From Salinilacihabitans rarus (GTDB lineage Archaea; Halobacteriota; Halobacteria; Halobacteriales; Natrialbaceae): a stretch of DNA of 64,000 nucleotides. The position numbers and the translations under genes were made by a program. Position 1 is the first letter of the stretch; every line of letters begins with the position of its first letter. The stretch is from contig NZ_CP100762.1 of the NCBI RefSeq assembly GCF_024296665.1, positions 1,054,001 to 1,118,000 on the forward strand, written 5' to 3'. This document shows, piece after piece, positions 41,713 through 51,203 of this stretch. A model generated the notes under the pieces. The model had not been told where the DNA came from. It made no database searches and saw nothing but the letters and a program-made list of their open reading frames with translations.

Positions 41713-43896
41713 ATGGAGGTGACACGCCGGAGCGCCGTGGCGGTAGCCGCCTGCTGGCTCGTCCTCGCGTCCGGAGCCGTCGCCGTCGACGTCCCCGTCC
41801 TCGGGCCGCTCGTCGCCGGGAGCTACCTGCTCGTCGTCCCCGGCTTCGTCGCCACGGCGGCCCTCGGGCCGGCGGGCGAACGGATCGACGCGACGGCGCT
41901 CGGTGCGCTGTCGGTCGTCCTCTCGCTGGCGTGGCTGGCGGCGGCGACGGTCGCGCTGACGCTACTCGACGTCCCGCTCGTCGCGCTGCCGGCGCTCTCG
42001 GCGCTCTGGATCGCGCTCGCGTACCCGCGGCTGCGGCCGCTCCGGGTCGCGGTCGGCCTCCCCCGGCGCGAGGCCGCCGCGGTCGCGGCCGTCGTCGGCG
42101 GGGTGCTCGCGTACGTCGGCACCCCGCACCTCCTGAGCGCGCGCGTGACGCTCTCTTCTCACGGCGCGCTCCACAGCGCGCTCGTCTACAGCGTCCTCCG
42201 GGGCAACGTCCCGCCGACGCACCCCGGGCTGGCGTACGAACCGTACGCCGCCTACTACTGGCCCTACCACGCCCTGCTCGCGGGGCTCGTCGAGACGGCG
42301 GGCGTCGCGCCGGTCGTCGCCAGCCTCGGGGTCGACCTGCTGGCGGCCGCCGGGGTCGTCCTCCTGCTCGTCCGGTTCTGCCGGGACCGGGCCGGGCTCA
42401 CGCGGACGGAGGGGGTACTCGCGGCGCTCGTCCCGGTCTGGGGGCTGGCGACCGTCGAACCGCCGCTCCGGTACCTGCTCGGGTACGAGCCGACCGGCCT
42501 CCTCGCGTGGAGCGACCGGATCGATCCCTTCCTCGGGAAGTTCGTCCACGTCAGCGGCTTCCCGCTGGGCCTGTTCCTCTTCGCGGCGATGCTCCTCTTT
42601 CTCTTCCGGGGAACGTACGGCGACGGGCCGTCGCGTCGCCCGTGGGTCGGGTTCGTCGTCGCGGGCGTGCTCCTCTTTCACGTCCACGCGACGACGGCGC
42701 TGTTCGCGTTCCCCGCGTTAGGCGCCGTCACGGTCGCGTCGACGGCGGCGGACCTCCGGTCCGCGTGGGACGCCGGCGCCCCGTCCGCCGTCGACGTCCG
42801 GTCGATCCCGTGGCCCGGCACGCGCTCGCTCGCGGCGCTCGACGTCCGCTGGCGGCCGCTCGTCGCCTGGGCGCTCGTCGCCCTCGGGTGTCTCCCCTTC
42901 TTCGCGCTCCTGCGGTCGGCCGGGGCCGCGGAGGGGTCGGTTCGCCTCCTCGTCGACTCGCGGGCGACCGTCGCGCTCCCCGCGCTCGGGTCCGTCGCGC
43001 TCGACGGGCCGCACGTCCGGTACCTCTCGAACGCACGGAACGTCGTCCTGCCGTTCGCCGTCGTCGGCCCGTTCGCGGCGCTTGGCTACCTGCGGCTGCG
43101 AGCGCGGCGAGCGGACGAGGCGCGGGCGCTCGCGCTGGTCGCCGCCGCGCTCGCCGTCCTCGCGACGGTCCTCACGCTGGCCGACGGCAACCAGTACAAG
43201 GGCGCCTACCTCCTCGTCCTCCCCGCGGCGCCGCTGGCCGCCGTCGGCCTCCGCCGGGTCTACGCCCGTGCGGGGTCGCTCCGGCCGGTCCTCGTCGTCG
43301 TCTTCGTCCTCGTCCTGCTGTTTACCCCGCTGGCCGTCCTCCACGTCGAGTACGTCCGGTCGCCGTGGGCGGCCGACGGGAACTACGCGTTCGCGGGGAC
43401 CGACGTGCGCCTCTCGGAGGGGGCGCCGGTCGACGGGGCGGCCTTCGAGTGGATCGAGGGCGAGACCCCCGAGGACAGCGCGCTGCTCGTCTCGGAGGGG
43501 GTGTACGACGAACTCGAGTACCAGCCCGGCGGCGCGCGCACGGTGTTGATCGTCCCGGCGCTCGCCGAGCGCGACCTCTACTACGCGAGGAACGAACTCC
43601 CGGACCACCTGCACCCGGCGCCGGAGTCCCCCCGGGCGGTCGAGGTCGAGCGGGCGCTCTCGTGCGACGGCGTCGACGACGCCGCGTTCGCCGAGCGCGA
43701 GGGGCCGCTGTACGCCGTCGTCGACGAAGACGACGGCGAGGGCTGTGACCTCCGCCGCGCGTTCGCCGAGTCGCCGCGGTGGGCGCCGGTCGAGGACGGC
43801 TCGGAGGTGGGCGTCTTCGAGTACGAGCCGCCGGACGGGGCGCGGACGCCGGCGGCTAGTCCAGCGAGTCCAGAAACGACGTCAGGGCGTCGTTGA
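41713..43896 (+). CDS. Large polytopic membrane protein, possible GT-C glycosyltransferase-like
   Basis: A 727-residue protein with about twelve membrane segments in residues 1-555 and a soluble C-terminal domain of about 170 residues. The first long outside loop contains SSHGALHSALVYSVLRGNVP, THPGLAYEPYAAYYWPYHAL, the kind of loop that carries the active site in GT-C lipid-linked sugar transferases, and DGNQYKGAYLLVLPAAPLAA occurs later. I cannot assign a DUF or a sugar donor. The 3' end overlaps the convergent hydrolase gene by 41 bp. It begins at ATG 41713. Confidence 0.75.
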   Translation: MEVTRRSAVAVAACWLVLASGAVAVDVPVLGPLVAGSYLLVVPGFVATAALGPAGERIDATALGALSVVLSLAWLAAATVALTLLDVPLVALPALSALWIALAYPRLRPLRVAVGLPRREAAAVAAVVGGVLAYVGTPHLLSARVTLSSHGALHSALVYSVLRGNVPPTHPGLAYEPYAAYYWPYHALLAGLVETAGVAPVVASLGVDLLAAAGVVLLLVRFCRDRAGLTRTEGVLAALVPVWGLATVEPPLRYLLGYEPTGLLAWSDRIDPFLGKFVHVSGFPLGLFLFAAMLLFLFRGTYGDGPSRRPWVGFVVAGVLLFHVHATTALFAFPALGAVTVASTAADLRSAWDAGAPSAVDVRSIPWPGTRSLAALDVRWRPLVAWALVALGCLPFFALLRSAGAAEGSVRLLVDSRATVALPALGSVALDGPHVRYLSNARNVVLPFAVVGPFAALGYLRLRARRADEARALALVAAALAVLATVLTLADGNQYKGAYLLVLPAAPLAAVGLRRVYARAGSLRPVLVVVFVLVLLFTPLAVLHVEYVRSPWAADGNYAFAGTDVRLSEGAPVDGAAFEWIEGETPEDSALLVSEGVYDELEYQPGGARTVLIVPALAERDLYYARNELPDHLHPAPESPRAVEVERALSCDGVDDAAFAEREGPLYAVVDEDDGEGCDLRRAFAESPRWAPVEDGSEVGVFEYEPPDGARTPAASPASPETTSGRR

Positions 43897-44629
43897 ACGC
43901 CGCCGGACGTTCGAGCATCGCGAGGTGGGCGGCGTCCTCGATCTCGACGAGGTCGGCGTCGGGCAGTTCCTCGGCGAGGTACTCGTGGAACCACGGCGGG
44001 GTAAGCTGGTCGTACTCGCCGTAGACGACGAGCGCGGGGACGTCGATCTCGCCGAGGCGGTCGCGGACGTCGAAGCGGTGGCTGGTCAGGAAGTCCCGGT
44101 GGGTCACCGCGGAGCCGCAGTCGAGCATCAACTGCCGCGAGGCCTCGCGTATCTGCGGGTCCGGGTCGTGGAAGAGCCGGTCGTCGCCGTGGAGGAAGTC
44201 GACGGCCCGCTCGAAGTCGTGTTCGAGCCACTCGAGGAGGTCCTGAAGGACCCCCAGCCGCGCGCCCGTCCCCGTGAGGACGATCCCCGACGGCGCCACG
44301 TCGCGTTCGAGCAGCGCGTGCATGACGACCGCACCGCCCAGCGAGTTGCCGACGAGGACGTCGGCGTCGGTCGCCCCGGCGACGGCGAGGACGTCGTCGG
44401 CGTACGCCGAGAGCGCCGTGTAGCCGGGGCTGGCGTCGACGTCCTCGGAGTCGCCGTGGCCGCTGAGGTCGACCGTGACGACGGGGAACTCGTCGGCGAT
44501 CCGGTGCTGGGACTTCCAGACGTTGCGGGTCCCGCCGCTGCCGTGGACACAGAGGGCGGTCGGACCCGTCCCCCCGCGGTCGGCGCGCTCGTAGGCGGTC
44601 TCCCGACCGAGATGAACGACCGTTTCCAT
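43856..44629 (-). CDS. Alpha/beta-hydrolase
   Basis: A 257-residue alpha/beta-hydrolase. The oxyanion region is CVHGSGGTRNVW, the nucleophile elbow VGNSLGGAVV (Ser), the acid YGEYDQLTPP (Asp) and the base histidine EDAAHLAMLERP, so the triad is complete. The family covers esterases, peroxidases and C-C hydrolases; the substrate cannot be told. ATG 44629 gives METVVHLGRE, preferred over an upstream in-frame start in non-conserved sequence. Convergent with the polytopic membrane protein. Confidence 0.88.
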   Translation of the reverse strand: METVVHLGRETAYERADRGGTGPTALCVHGSGGTRNVWKSQHRIADEFPVVTVDLSGHGDSEDVDASPGYTALSAYADDVLAVAGATDADVLVGNSLGGAVVMHALLERDVAPSGIVLTGTGARLGVLQDLLEWLEHDFERAVDFLHGDDRLFHDPDPQIREASRQLMLDCGSAVTHRDFLTSHRFDVRDRLGEIDVPALVVYGEYDQLTPPWFHEYLAEELPDADLVEIEDAAHLAMLERPAAFNDALTSFLDSLD

Positions 44630-44772
44630 ACCGGAGAAACGAGAGATGGCGGTATAAAGGCTGAGCAACGACCGGCGGGCGAGGTCGGGCGGCCCCCTCG
44701 CGGATCGTAGCGTGAACTGCGAACAATTGCTAATTCCTGCACCCCGACGCCGTCCTGCGGTCAATGCACGAA

Positions 44773-44786
44773 AGATATATATATCT
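44773..44786 (+). promoter_or_regulatory. Palindromic TATA region before the Hsp20-like/cdc48 operon
   Basis: AGATATATATATCT is a perfect 14-bp palindrome centred about 33 nt upstream of the ATG at 44813. It serves as TATA box and could bind a dimeric regulator. Confidence 0.5.
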
Positions 44787-44812
44787 GAGTTGCTTACCTT
44801 GGGTTAGTCACC

Positions 44813-45061
44813 ATGAACATCGAACAATTCGCCCGCGGCGACGACCGGGTCGTCCGTCAGTACGACTACGACGACGAGTCCGTCCTCGCCGTCGACTTCG
44901 GCCCCGTCGGACCGGAGACGTCGGTCGACGTCGTCGACGGAACCGTCATCGTCGTCGTCAGAGACGACCAGTACGAGTTCGACCTGCCCGAGCGCGCGAC
45001 CGACGCGCAAGCGTTTATCAGAAACGGGGTTCTCACTGTCGAACTGGAGGTAGACGCATGA
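44813..45061 (+). CDS. Small Hsp20-like protein (DUF7127-like)
   Basis: An 82-residue, strongly acidic protein with a compact beta-sandwich pattern ([52 protein letters not shown]) like a trimmed alpha-crystallin domain. The closing block NGVLTVE is typical for Hsp20-type domains. I recall the family as DUF7127. The stop overlaps the start of cdc48 (ATGA), so it is translated with it. It may be a co-chaperone or adaptor of Cdc48; this is inference from the coupling. Confidence 0.75.
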   Translation: MNIEQFARGDDRVVRQYDYDDESVLAVDFGPVGPETSVDVVDGTVIVVVRDDQYEFDLPERATDAQAFIRNGVLTVELEVDA

Positions 45062-47319
45062 AACTCACCGTCAAACCCCTCAAACAGAAGGACGCGGGGC
45101 GCGGGCTCGCGGCGATCGACCGCGCGTCGATGCGCGAACTCGACCTCGAGAACGGCGACTACATCGTCATCAAGGGGAGCGGCGACGGCCAGGCAGTCGC
45201 GCGCGTCTGGCCGGGGTACCCCGAGGACGAGGGCAAGGGGATCGTCCGGATCGACGGCCGCCTGCGCCAGGAGGCCGGCGTCGGGATCGACGACCGCGTC
45301 AGCGTCGAGAAAGCGGACGTCAAGCCCGCGACGTCGGTCACGGTGGCGCTCCCGCAGAACCTCCGCATCCGCGGCGACATCGGCCCGCTCGTACGCGACA
45401 AACTGAGCGGTCACGCCGTCACCGAGGGCCAGACGGTACCGTTCTCGCTGTCGTTCGGGCCGATGGCGAGTTCCGGCCAGTCGGTGCCGCTGAAGATCGC
45501 GAGCACCACACCCGCCGGGACGGTCATCATCACCGACTCGACCGACATCCACATCTCGGAGACGCCCGCCGAGCAGATCAGCGCCGGGGCCGCAAGCGCC
45601 CCCGAGGGCGTCCCGGACGTCACCTACGAGGACATCGGCGGCTTAGACGACGAACTCGATCAGGTCCGCGAGATGATCGAGTTGCCGATGCGCCACCCCG
45701 AACTGTTCCAGCAACTCGGCATCGAGCCGCCGAAGGGCGTCCTCCTGCACGGCCCGCCGGGGACCGGCAAGACGCTGATGGCGAAAGCCGTCGCCAACGA
45801 GATCGACGCCCACTTCGAGACGATCTCCGGCCCGGAGATCATGTCGAAGTACTACGGCGAGAGCGAGGAGCAACTCCGCGAGGTCTTCGAGGAGGCCGAG
45901 GAGAACGCCCCCGCGATCGTCTTCATCGACGAACTCGACTCCATCGCGCCCAAGCGCGAGGAGGCCGGCGGCGACGTCGAACGGCGCGTCGTCGCGCAAC
46001 TGCTCAGCCTGATGGACGGCCTCGAAGAGCGCGGCCGGGTCACCGTCGTCGCGGCGACGAACCGCGTCGACGCGATCGACCCCGCCCTCCGTCGGCCGGG
46101 CCGGTTCGACCGCGAGATCGAGATCGGCGTCCCCGACAAGGAGGGTCGCCGGGAGATCCTGCAGGTCCACACCCGCGGGATGCCCCTCTCGGACAGCGTC
46201 GACTTAGAGCAGTACGCCGAGAACACCCACGGCTTCGTCGGCGCCGACCTCGAGAGCCTGACGAAGGAGGCCGCGATGAACGCCCTGCGGCGCATCCGGC
46301 CCGACCTCGACCTCGAAGCCGAGGAGATCGACGCCGAGGTGCTCGAGACCCTTCAGGTGACCGAGCGCGACTTCAAGGAGGCGCTCAAGGGCATCACGCC
46401 CTCGGCGCTCCGCGAGGTCTTCGTCGAGGTGCCCGACGTCACGTGGAACGACGTCGGCGGCCTCGAGGACACCAAAGAGCGCCTGCGCGAGACGATCCAG
46501 TGGCCACTCGACTACCCCGAGGTGTTCGAGGCCATGGACATGGAGGCCGCCAAGGGCGTCCTGATGTTCGGCCCGCCGGGCACCGGGAAGACCCTGCTCG
46601 CGAAGGCGGTCGCCAACGAGGCCCAGTCGAACTTCATCTCGATCAAGGGCCCCGAACTGCTGAACAAGTTCGTCGGCGAGTCCGAGAAGGGCGTCCGCGA
46701 GGTGTTCGAGAAGGCGCGCTCGAACGCCCCGACGGTGATCTTCTTCGACGAGATCGACTCGATCGCCGGCGAGCGCGGTCGCACCGTCAGCGACTCCGGC
46801 GTCGGCGAGCGCGTCGTCTCGCAACTGCTGACCGAACTCGACGGCCTCGAGGAACTGGAGGACGTGGTCGTGGTCGCCACGACCAACCGCCCGGACCTCA
46901 TCGACCGCGCCCTGCTCCGGCCGGGCCGGCTGGACCGCCACGTCCACGTGCCGGTCCCCGACGAGGAGGCCCGCCGGAAGATCTTCGAGGTCCACACCCG
47001 CGACAAGCCACTCGCCGACGCGGTCGACCTCGACGAACTCGCCGCCGAGACGGAAGGCTACGTCGGCGCCGACATCGAGGCCGTCTGCCGCGAGGCGTCG
47101 ATGGCCGCGACCCGCGAGTTCATCGGCTCGGTCGACCCCGGGGAGATGAACGAGGCGGTCACCAACGTCCGCATCTCGACGGAACACTTCGAGCAGGCCC
47201 TCGACGAGGTCGGCCCGAGCGTGACCCCCGAAACCCGCGAGCGCTACGAGGAGATCGAAGAGGAGTTCGAGACGGCCGAACCCGAGCCCGAAGAACAGAT
47301 CGGCCGCACGTTCCAGTAG
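45058..47319 (+). CDS. cdc48: AAA+ ATPase Cdc48/VAT/p97
   Basis: Hexameric unfoldase of 753 residues that feeds proteins to the proteasome. The N-terminal double-psi barrel ([20 protein letters not shown]) precedes two AAA domains. D1 has Walker A GPPGTGKT near residue 232 and Walker [15 protein letters not shown] near 287. D2 has GPPGTGKT near 506 and [14 protein letters not shown] near 560. Arginine fingers ([18 protein letters not shown]) follow in each. The C-terminal tail is acidic and ends IGRTFQ. ATG 45058 was chosen at the overlap with the Hsp20-like gene; the longer frame upstream is a shadow of that gene. Confidence 0.95.
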   Translation: MKLTVKPLKQKDAGRGLAAIDRASMRELDLENGDYIVIKGSGDGQAVARVWPGYPEDEGKGIVRIDGRLRQEAGVGIDDRVSVEKADVKPATSVTVALPQNLRIRGDIGPLVRDKLSGHAVTEGQTVPFSLSFGPMASSGQSVPLKIASTTPAGTVIITDSTDIHISETPAEQISAGAASAPEGVPDVTYEDIGGLDDELDQVREMIELPMRHPELFQQLGIEPPKGVLLHGPPGTGKTLMAKAVANEIDAHFETISGPEIMSKYYGESEEQLREVFEEAEENAPAIVFIDELDSIAPKREEAGGDVERRVVAQLLSLMDGLEERGRVTVVAATNRVDAIDPALRRPGRFDREIEIGVPDKEGRREILQVHTRGMPLSDSVDLEQYAENTHGFVGADLESLTKEAAMNALRRIRPDLDLEAEEIDAEVLETLQVTERDFKEALKGITPSALREVFVEVPDVTWNDVGGLEDTKERLRETIQWPLDYPEVFEAMDMEAAKGVLMFGPPGTGKTLLAKAVANEAQSNFISIKGPELLNKFVGESEKGVREVFEKARSNAPTVIFFDEIDSIAGERGRTVSDSGVGERVVSQLLTELDGLEELEDVVVVATTNRPDLIDRALLRPGRLDRHVHVPVPDEEARRKIFEVHTRDKPLADAVDLDELAAETEGYVGADIEAVCREASMAATREFIGSVDPGEMNEAVTNVRISTEHFEQALDEVGPSVTPETRERYEEIEEEFETAEPEPEEQIGRTFQ

Positions 47320-47680
47320 GCCCCCTCGGTCGCCGTCGCGGCCGGCCTCGGCGGCTTCGGCGTCGGCCGCGCCGGGCGCTGGCTGGTCGGTCGGGCGCGG
47401 CGCGGGACCGTCGACCGACCCCGCCTGCGGCAACCGGCAGGTCGCGTCACGGGGTTCTCCGCTTCGAACGCTCGACGCCGTCGCCGAATGAACGTACCAG
47501 ACCTGCCGAGTGACTCGGCACGCGATGAACCCGGACGTCGTCCGTCTCCTCGCTTCCGCGACAGGCGCGTAGAGCGCTCGTGCTGTAACGGTGTACCTGT
47601 CACGCGCAAGATAGGACGCTGATTCTCCAGTAATGGGAACAGTCTGACCAGTATACGTCCGTACCCGTCGATATACTCAC
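47320..47680. other. Intergenic gap with a hairpin
   Basis: In 361 bases I see no accepted gene. TGCCGAG-TGA-CTCGGCA at 47504-47520 can form a seven-base-pair hairpin. A plus-strand frame from 47489 with 40-odd codons (MNVPDLPSDS) contains this hairpin and was not accepted. A TATA-like GTATAC/ATATAC patch directly precedes the next gene. Confidence 0.4.
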
Positions 47681-48370
47681 ATGGCTACGACGACGTCACG
47701 CCGCCTCCCGACCGGCCAGTTCGTCCTCGGTGCGATCGTGGTACTCGTGGGCGTACTGCTCTTGCTGAACTCGACCGGCGTATTCCCGACGCGGGATCTG
47801 TTGCTGTACGCCCCGCTGCTGTTCGTCGCCGTCGGCGTCTGGGCGCTCGTCCAGAGTCGCTTTCGGAACGTCGTCGGGCCGGCCGTACTGATCGGCATCG
47901 CCGGAGCGGCGCAACTGATCGCCCTCGGCTACGCCACGGTCGCGCAGGTCGTCGTCTACTGGCCGGTACTCGTCATCGCGTTCGGACTCTCGATCGTGCT
48001 GGGCCAGTATCGATCGCGGGTACGCCACACCGACGACGCCTTCACGTCCGCGTTCGCCGCGTTCGGCGGCGTCGAAAAGCGAAACAGTTCGGCGGCCTTT
48101 ACCGGGGCGGAGTTGACCGCCGCGTTCGGGGGCACCGAACTCGACCTCCGCGGCGCCACAATCGCGGACCCCCCGGCCCGGATCAACGCGGTCGCCATGT
48201 TCGGTGGCGTCGAGATCATCGTTCCCCGCGAGTGGAACGTCCGGCTGGACGTCTTGCCCGTGCTGGCCGGCGCCGCCGACGACCGCCCCCGCCGCGACGG
48301 CGAACACGAGGACGTCGACCTCGTCGTGACCGGCTTCGCCGCCTTCGGGGAAGTCTCCGTGACCGACTGA
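47681..48370 (+). CDS. LiaF/LiaI-like membrane protein
   Basis: A 229-residue protein with four membrane segments in the N-terminal half (LGAIVVLVGVLLLLNSTGVF, LLLYAPLLFVAVGVWALV and two more) and a C-terminal beta-helix-like domain with repeated FGG turns: AAFGGVEKRN, AAFGGTELDLRGATI, AMFGGVEIIVP. This is the LiaF (DUF2154) architecture, found in bacteria in envelope-stress sensing. It probably sits in the cytoplasmic membrane. No linked kinase or regulator is nearby. TATA-like sequence about 30 nt upstream supports the start. Confidence 0.8.
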   Translation: MATTTSRRLPTGQFVLGAIVVLVGVLLLLNSTGVFPTRDLLLYAPLLFVAVGVWALVQSRFRNVVGPAVLIGIAGAAQLIALGYATVAQVVVYWPVLVIAFGLSIVLGQYRSRVRHTDDAFTSAFAAFGGVEKRNSSAAFTGAELTAAFGGTELDLRGATIADPPARINAVAMFGGVEIIVPREWNVRLDVLPVLAGAADDRPRRDGEHEDVDLVVTGFAAFGEVSVTD

Positions 48371-48470
48371 GTGACACCCGACCGGTCGTCACGCCGGCAG
48401 CGACACCGACCGAACTCCCGTCGCAGATCGGACCCTCCGGTCGCGGACCTGCCCCCGATACGGAACCCGG

Positions 48471-48965
48471 TCACTGACTACTGCTCACGGTACGGGAGTC
48501 CGCCGATCCGGCCGTCAGGTCCGCGAGCACTTCCTCGGCGTGGCCCTCGGGCGTGACGTCCTCGTAGGCGGCCTCGATCCGGCCGTCGGGGCCGATCACG
48601 TACGTGTTGCGGAAGACGCCGTCGAACGTGTTGTCGAACAGCCGCTTCTCGCCGTAGGACTCGTACAGCGTCGCCACCTCGCCGTACTCGTCGGACAGCA
48701 GGTGGAAGTCGAGGTCGTACTCGTCGGCGAACGCCGCGAGGTCCTCGACCGGATCGTCGCTGATGCCGACGACGACGGCGTCGCGCTCGTCGAACGCCGG
48801 CCGCGCGTCGCGGAACTCGCAGGCCTCGGTCGTACACCCGGTCGTGTTCGCCCGCGGGTAGAAGTAGACGACCACGCGCTGCCCCTCGAACGACGAGAGG
48901 CGAACCGTCTCGCCGCGCTGGTTCGGCAGTTCGAACTCCGGTGCCTCCTCGCCAACGTCGAGCAT
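48471..48965 (-). CDS. bcp: Thioredoxin-dependent peroxiredoxin, Bcp/PrxQ type
   Basis: A 164-residue peroxiredoxin that reduces hydroperoxides. The peroxidatic cysteine is in the motif YFYPRANTTGCTTEACEFRD, with the resolving-type second cysteine five residues later as in the Bcp/PrxQ group. The DNTFDGVFRNTYVIGPDGRI segment is typical. The C-terminal tail ends in Ser/Thr-rich residues. The start MLDVGEEAPEFELPNQRGE is standard. Monocistronic in appearance. Confidence 0.92.
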   Translation of the reverse strand: MLDVGEEAPEFELPNQRGETVRLSSFEGQRVVVYFYPRANTTGCTTEACEFRDARPAFDERDAVVVGISDDPVEDLAAFADEYDLDFHLLSDEYGEVATLYESYGEKRLFDNTFDGVFRNTYVIGPDGRIEAAYEDVTPEGHAEEVLADLTAGSADSRTVSSSQ

Positions 48966-49017
48966 GCGCCACCCTTCGAGCGATCGAACGTATGCCTGTC
49001 GATCGCACCCGCCCGGC

Positions 49018-49902
49018 TCACTCCAGCGGTTCGGCCGCCTCGCGCTCGAGAAGCGGCTCCGCGTTCGGTTCGGGCAGGGTGACGACGTCGTCGGCCGCCA
49101 GCGTGTACTCGCGGTCGTCGACGCCGAGGATCGAGCCCACGTCGCGGGTGATCCGGACGGTGACGCGCTCGACGTCGGATTCGGCGGCGTCGCCGTCCTC
49201 GTGCTCTCCCTCGCCGTCCACGTCGTCGCGTCCGCCGTCCGCCGCCCCCTCGCCCGGCGCCGGTTCGGCCGACGCTCCCGGATCGCCGCCGGGCGGGCCG
49301 TCCCCGCCCATGACGTCCGCGGCGGAGACGCCGCTCGGGGGCGCGTCGGGTTCGGACCGCCCGCCGGGGCGGTCCGCGTCCGCCGGGGGCTCCTCGGGCG
49401 GGACCGGCGGCGCGTCCCGGTCGGGCGACGGCGCGTCGGGCGCTCCCGCGTCGGCGGCGCCGGCGCCGGGGTCGTCGCCTGCCCCGGCGTCCGTCGACGC
49501 GTCGACGTCGGCCACCTCCCCGTCGAGGACGTCGAGGACGCGGCCCTTGTTCGACCGGATGCGGTCGACGAGGTCCTCGAAGAGGTCGGCCTCCTCGGCG
49601 GTCAACCCCTCGTCGTCGGCCGGCATCCCGGCGGCGGCGAGGCTGGCCTGCTTGACGAGTTTGCCCATCCGGCGCTCGTAGATGGCCTCGACGACGTCCT
49701 TGGCGGTCTCTATCTCGTCGGTGAGTCGACCGACTTCGGGCGCGGAGAAGGGGTCGTCGGCGGCCTCGGCGACGCGGTCGCGTTCGGCTTCGAGTTCGGC
49801 GACGTACTCGCCGACCTCCCGGTAGAACGAGGGGCGCAGGTGCTGCAGACTGTCCTTCTGGCGCTCCTTGCTCTGGACCGTCCGCAACTCGTCTAGGTTC
49901 AT
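49018..49902 (-). CDS. DNA replication factor GINS
   Basis: A 294-residue GINS subunit of the Gins51/Sld5 type, part of the CMG-like replicative helicase complex. Residues 1-125 form the helical A domain (LDELRTVQSKERQKDSLQHL, EIETAKDVVEAIYERRMGKL). A very long acidic, Pro/Gly/Asp-rich linker runs from about 130 to 238. The short C-terminal B domain is VTVRITRDVGSILGVDDREY then TLAADDVVTLPEPNAEPLLE. The ATG overlaps the priS stop (ATGA), giving the primase-GINS pair usual in archaea. The linker is long compared with other archaeal homologues. Confidence 0.9.
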   Translation of the reverse strand: MNLDELRTVQSKERQKDSLQHLRPSFYREVGEYVAELEAERDRVAEAADDPFSAPEVGRLTDEIETAKDVVEAIYERRMGKLVKQASLAAAGMPADDEGLTAEEADLFEDLVDRIRSNKGRVLDVLDGEVADVDASTDAGAGDDPGAGAADAGAPDAPSPDRDAPPVPPEEPPADADRPGGRSEPDAPPSGVSAADVMGGDGPPGGDPGASAEPAPGEGAADGGRDDVDGEGEHEDGDAAESDVERVTVRITRDVGSILGVDDREYTLAADDVVTLPEPNAEPLLEREAAEPLE

Positions 49903-51074
49903 TCTTTCTCCTTTTCCGCCCGGCCGCGCGCCATGAGAAAGGTCGCGACGTACTCGGGAAGCGACTGGTCACCGTCGGAAACCGTAAAAGTGTCGCCCCC
50001 GAGTTCGACCTCGCCGCCGCGGGTGACCGAGACGGCGATTTCGTGTCCTCTGAAGGTGTCGGGGACGGCGTCGACCAGCGGGTCGAACTCGTCGATCGCG
50101 TCGCGCTCGATCCGACGCGTTTCGAGGGCGCTGCCGCCGTGGAGACTGCCCGGCAGCCGGATCAGCCGGTTCGTGTCCGTCGTCACCGGTTCGTCGATCG
50201 GCGCGTTCTCGCGCTCGACCGTCCGCGCGGCGAAGCGCTCGGCGAGCTGGGCGACTGCCGTGTGGACGGTGACGTTGCCCGACTCCAGCCCCTCGCGGTT
50301 GTTCCGCGCGGCGTTGAGCGTCGCCGTCGCCTTCCCCTCGCCGATGCCGTCGAACGCCTGGAGGCGGTCGAGGGCCGCCTCCTCGGGCAGTTCGAGCAGT
50401 TCGTCGACGAACGCCATGAACCGCTCGTGGGTGCGGGCGCCCCAGCCGCCGTCGATCCGCAGGCGCTTTCGCTCCGTCGGGGTCTTCCGGCCGAGGCCGG
50501 CGACCGTCTTGCGCTCGATCAGTTCGTCGAAGTCCAGCCCGATGCCGCGGACGTAGTCGACGATCTCGCGGCGCTGCTCGCGCTCCAGTTCGAGGACGGA
50601 CTCGTCGCGGACGTGGACGTGGTAGCCCCGGCCGCCGGAGAAGACGACTTCGAGGTCCTCGAAGCCGAAGTCGTCCTCGAGGAACTCCAGCAGGCGCAGG
50701 AGGGCGTCCTTGCACTTGGCGAGCATCTCGGCGTAGGAGTCTTCCCCCAGCGTGACGCTCGGCAGGTGGTCGGCGTCGAGGTCGAAGACGAGATCGGAGC
50801 AGCGCCAGTCCTTCTCGCCCATCGAGTTCGCGCCGGGGTCGCGGTAGCGACCGGCGGAGAAGTAGACGTGTCGCGGGCGCTCCCTGACGAGGAACTCGCC
50901 GAGGTCGCCGATTTCGAGCAGCGAACGGTGGCGCACCATCGTCTGCCCCGGCCCGTCGGTCCACGGGATGTATCCCCACTCGCGCTCGTTGGCCGCGGGC
51001 GGCGGCGTGATCTCGGTGCGGCGGTAGTGGTCGCGGAACCGCCCCCGGAGGTAGGCCCTCGTTCGCTCTTCCAT
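49899..51074 (-). CDS. priS: DNA primase small (catalytic) subunit PriS
   Basis: Catalytic subunit of the archaeal/eukaryotic primase, 391 residues. The metal-binding aspartates lie in DLVFDLDADHLPS, the conserved REWGYIPWTDGPGQTMVRH and YFSAGRYRDPGA blocks precede it, and FSGGRGYHVHVRDE carries the nucleotide-binding His. The C-terminal part has EPVTTDTNRLIRLPGSLHGG. TATA-like sequence 28-33 nt upstream of the ATG suggests a leaderless mRNA also carrying GINS. It makes RNA/DNA primers with PriL, which is not in the window. Confidence 0.95.
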   Translation of the reverse strand: MEERTRAYLRGRFRDHYRRTEITPPPAANEREWGYIPWTDGPGQTMVRHRSLLEIGDLGEFLVRERPRHVYFSAGRYRDPGANSMGEKDWRCSDLVFDLDADHLPSVTLGEDSYAEMLAKCKDALLRLLEFLEDDFGFEDLEVVFSGGRGYHVHVRDESVLELEREQRREIVDYVRGIGLDFDELIERKTVAGLGRKTPTERKRLRIDGGWGARTHERFMAFVDELLELPEEAALDRLQAFDGIGEGKATATLNAARNNREGLESGNVTVHTAVAQLAERFAARTVERENAPIDEPVTTDTNRLIRLPGSLHGGSALETRRIERDAIDEFDPLVDAVPDTFRGHEIAVSVTRGGEVELGGDTFTVSDGDQSLPEYVATFLMARGRAEKEKE

Positions 51075-51203
51075 ACGACTCGCGTAGTCGTCGGTACGAG
51101 CGTATAGTCTTGTTGGAGTGACTGTGAGTGGTGTCCGACTGTCAAGGTGTGCGGTGGGTCATCGTCGCCCACCGATCGCGCGAACAGAACACATCGCGCC
51201 GAC

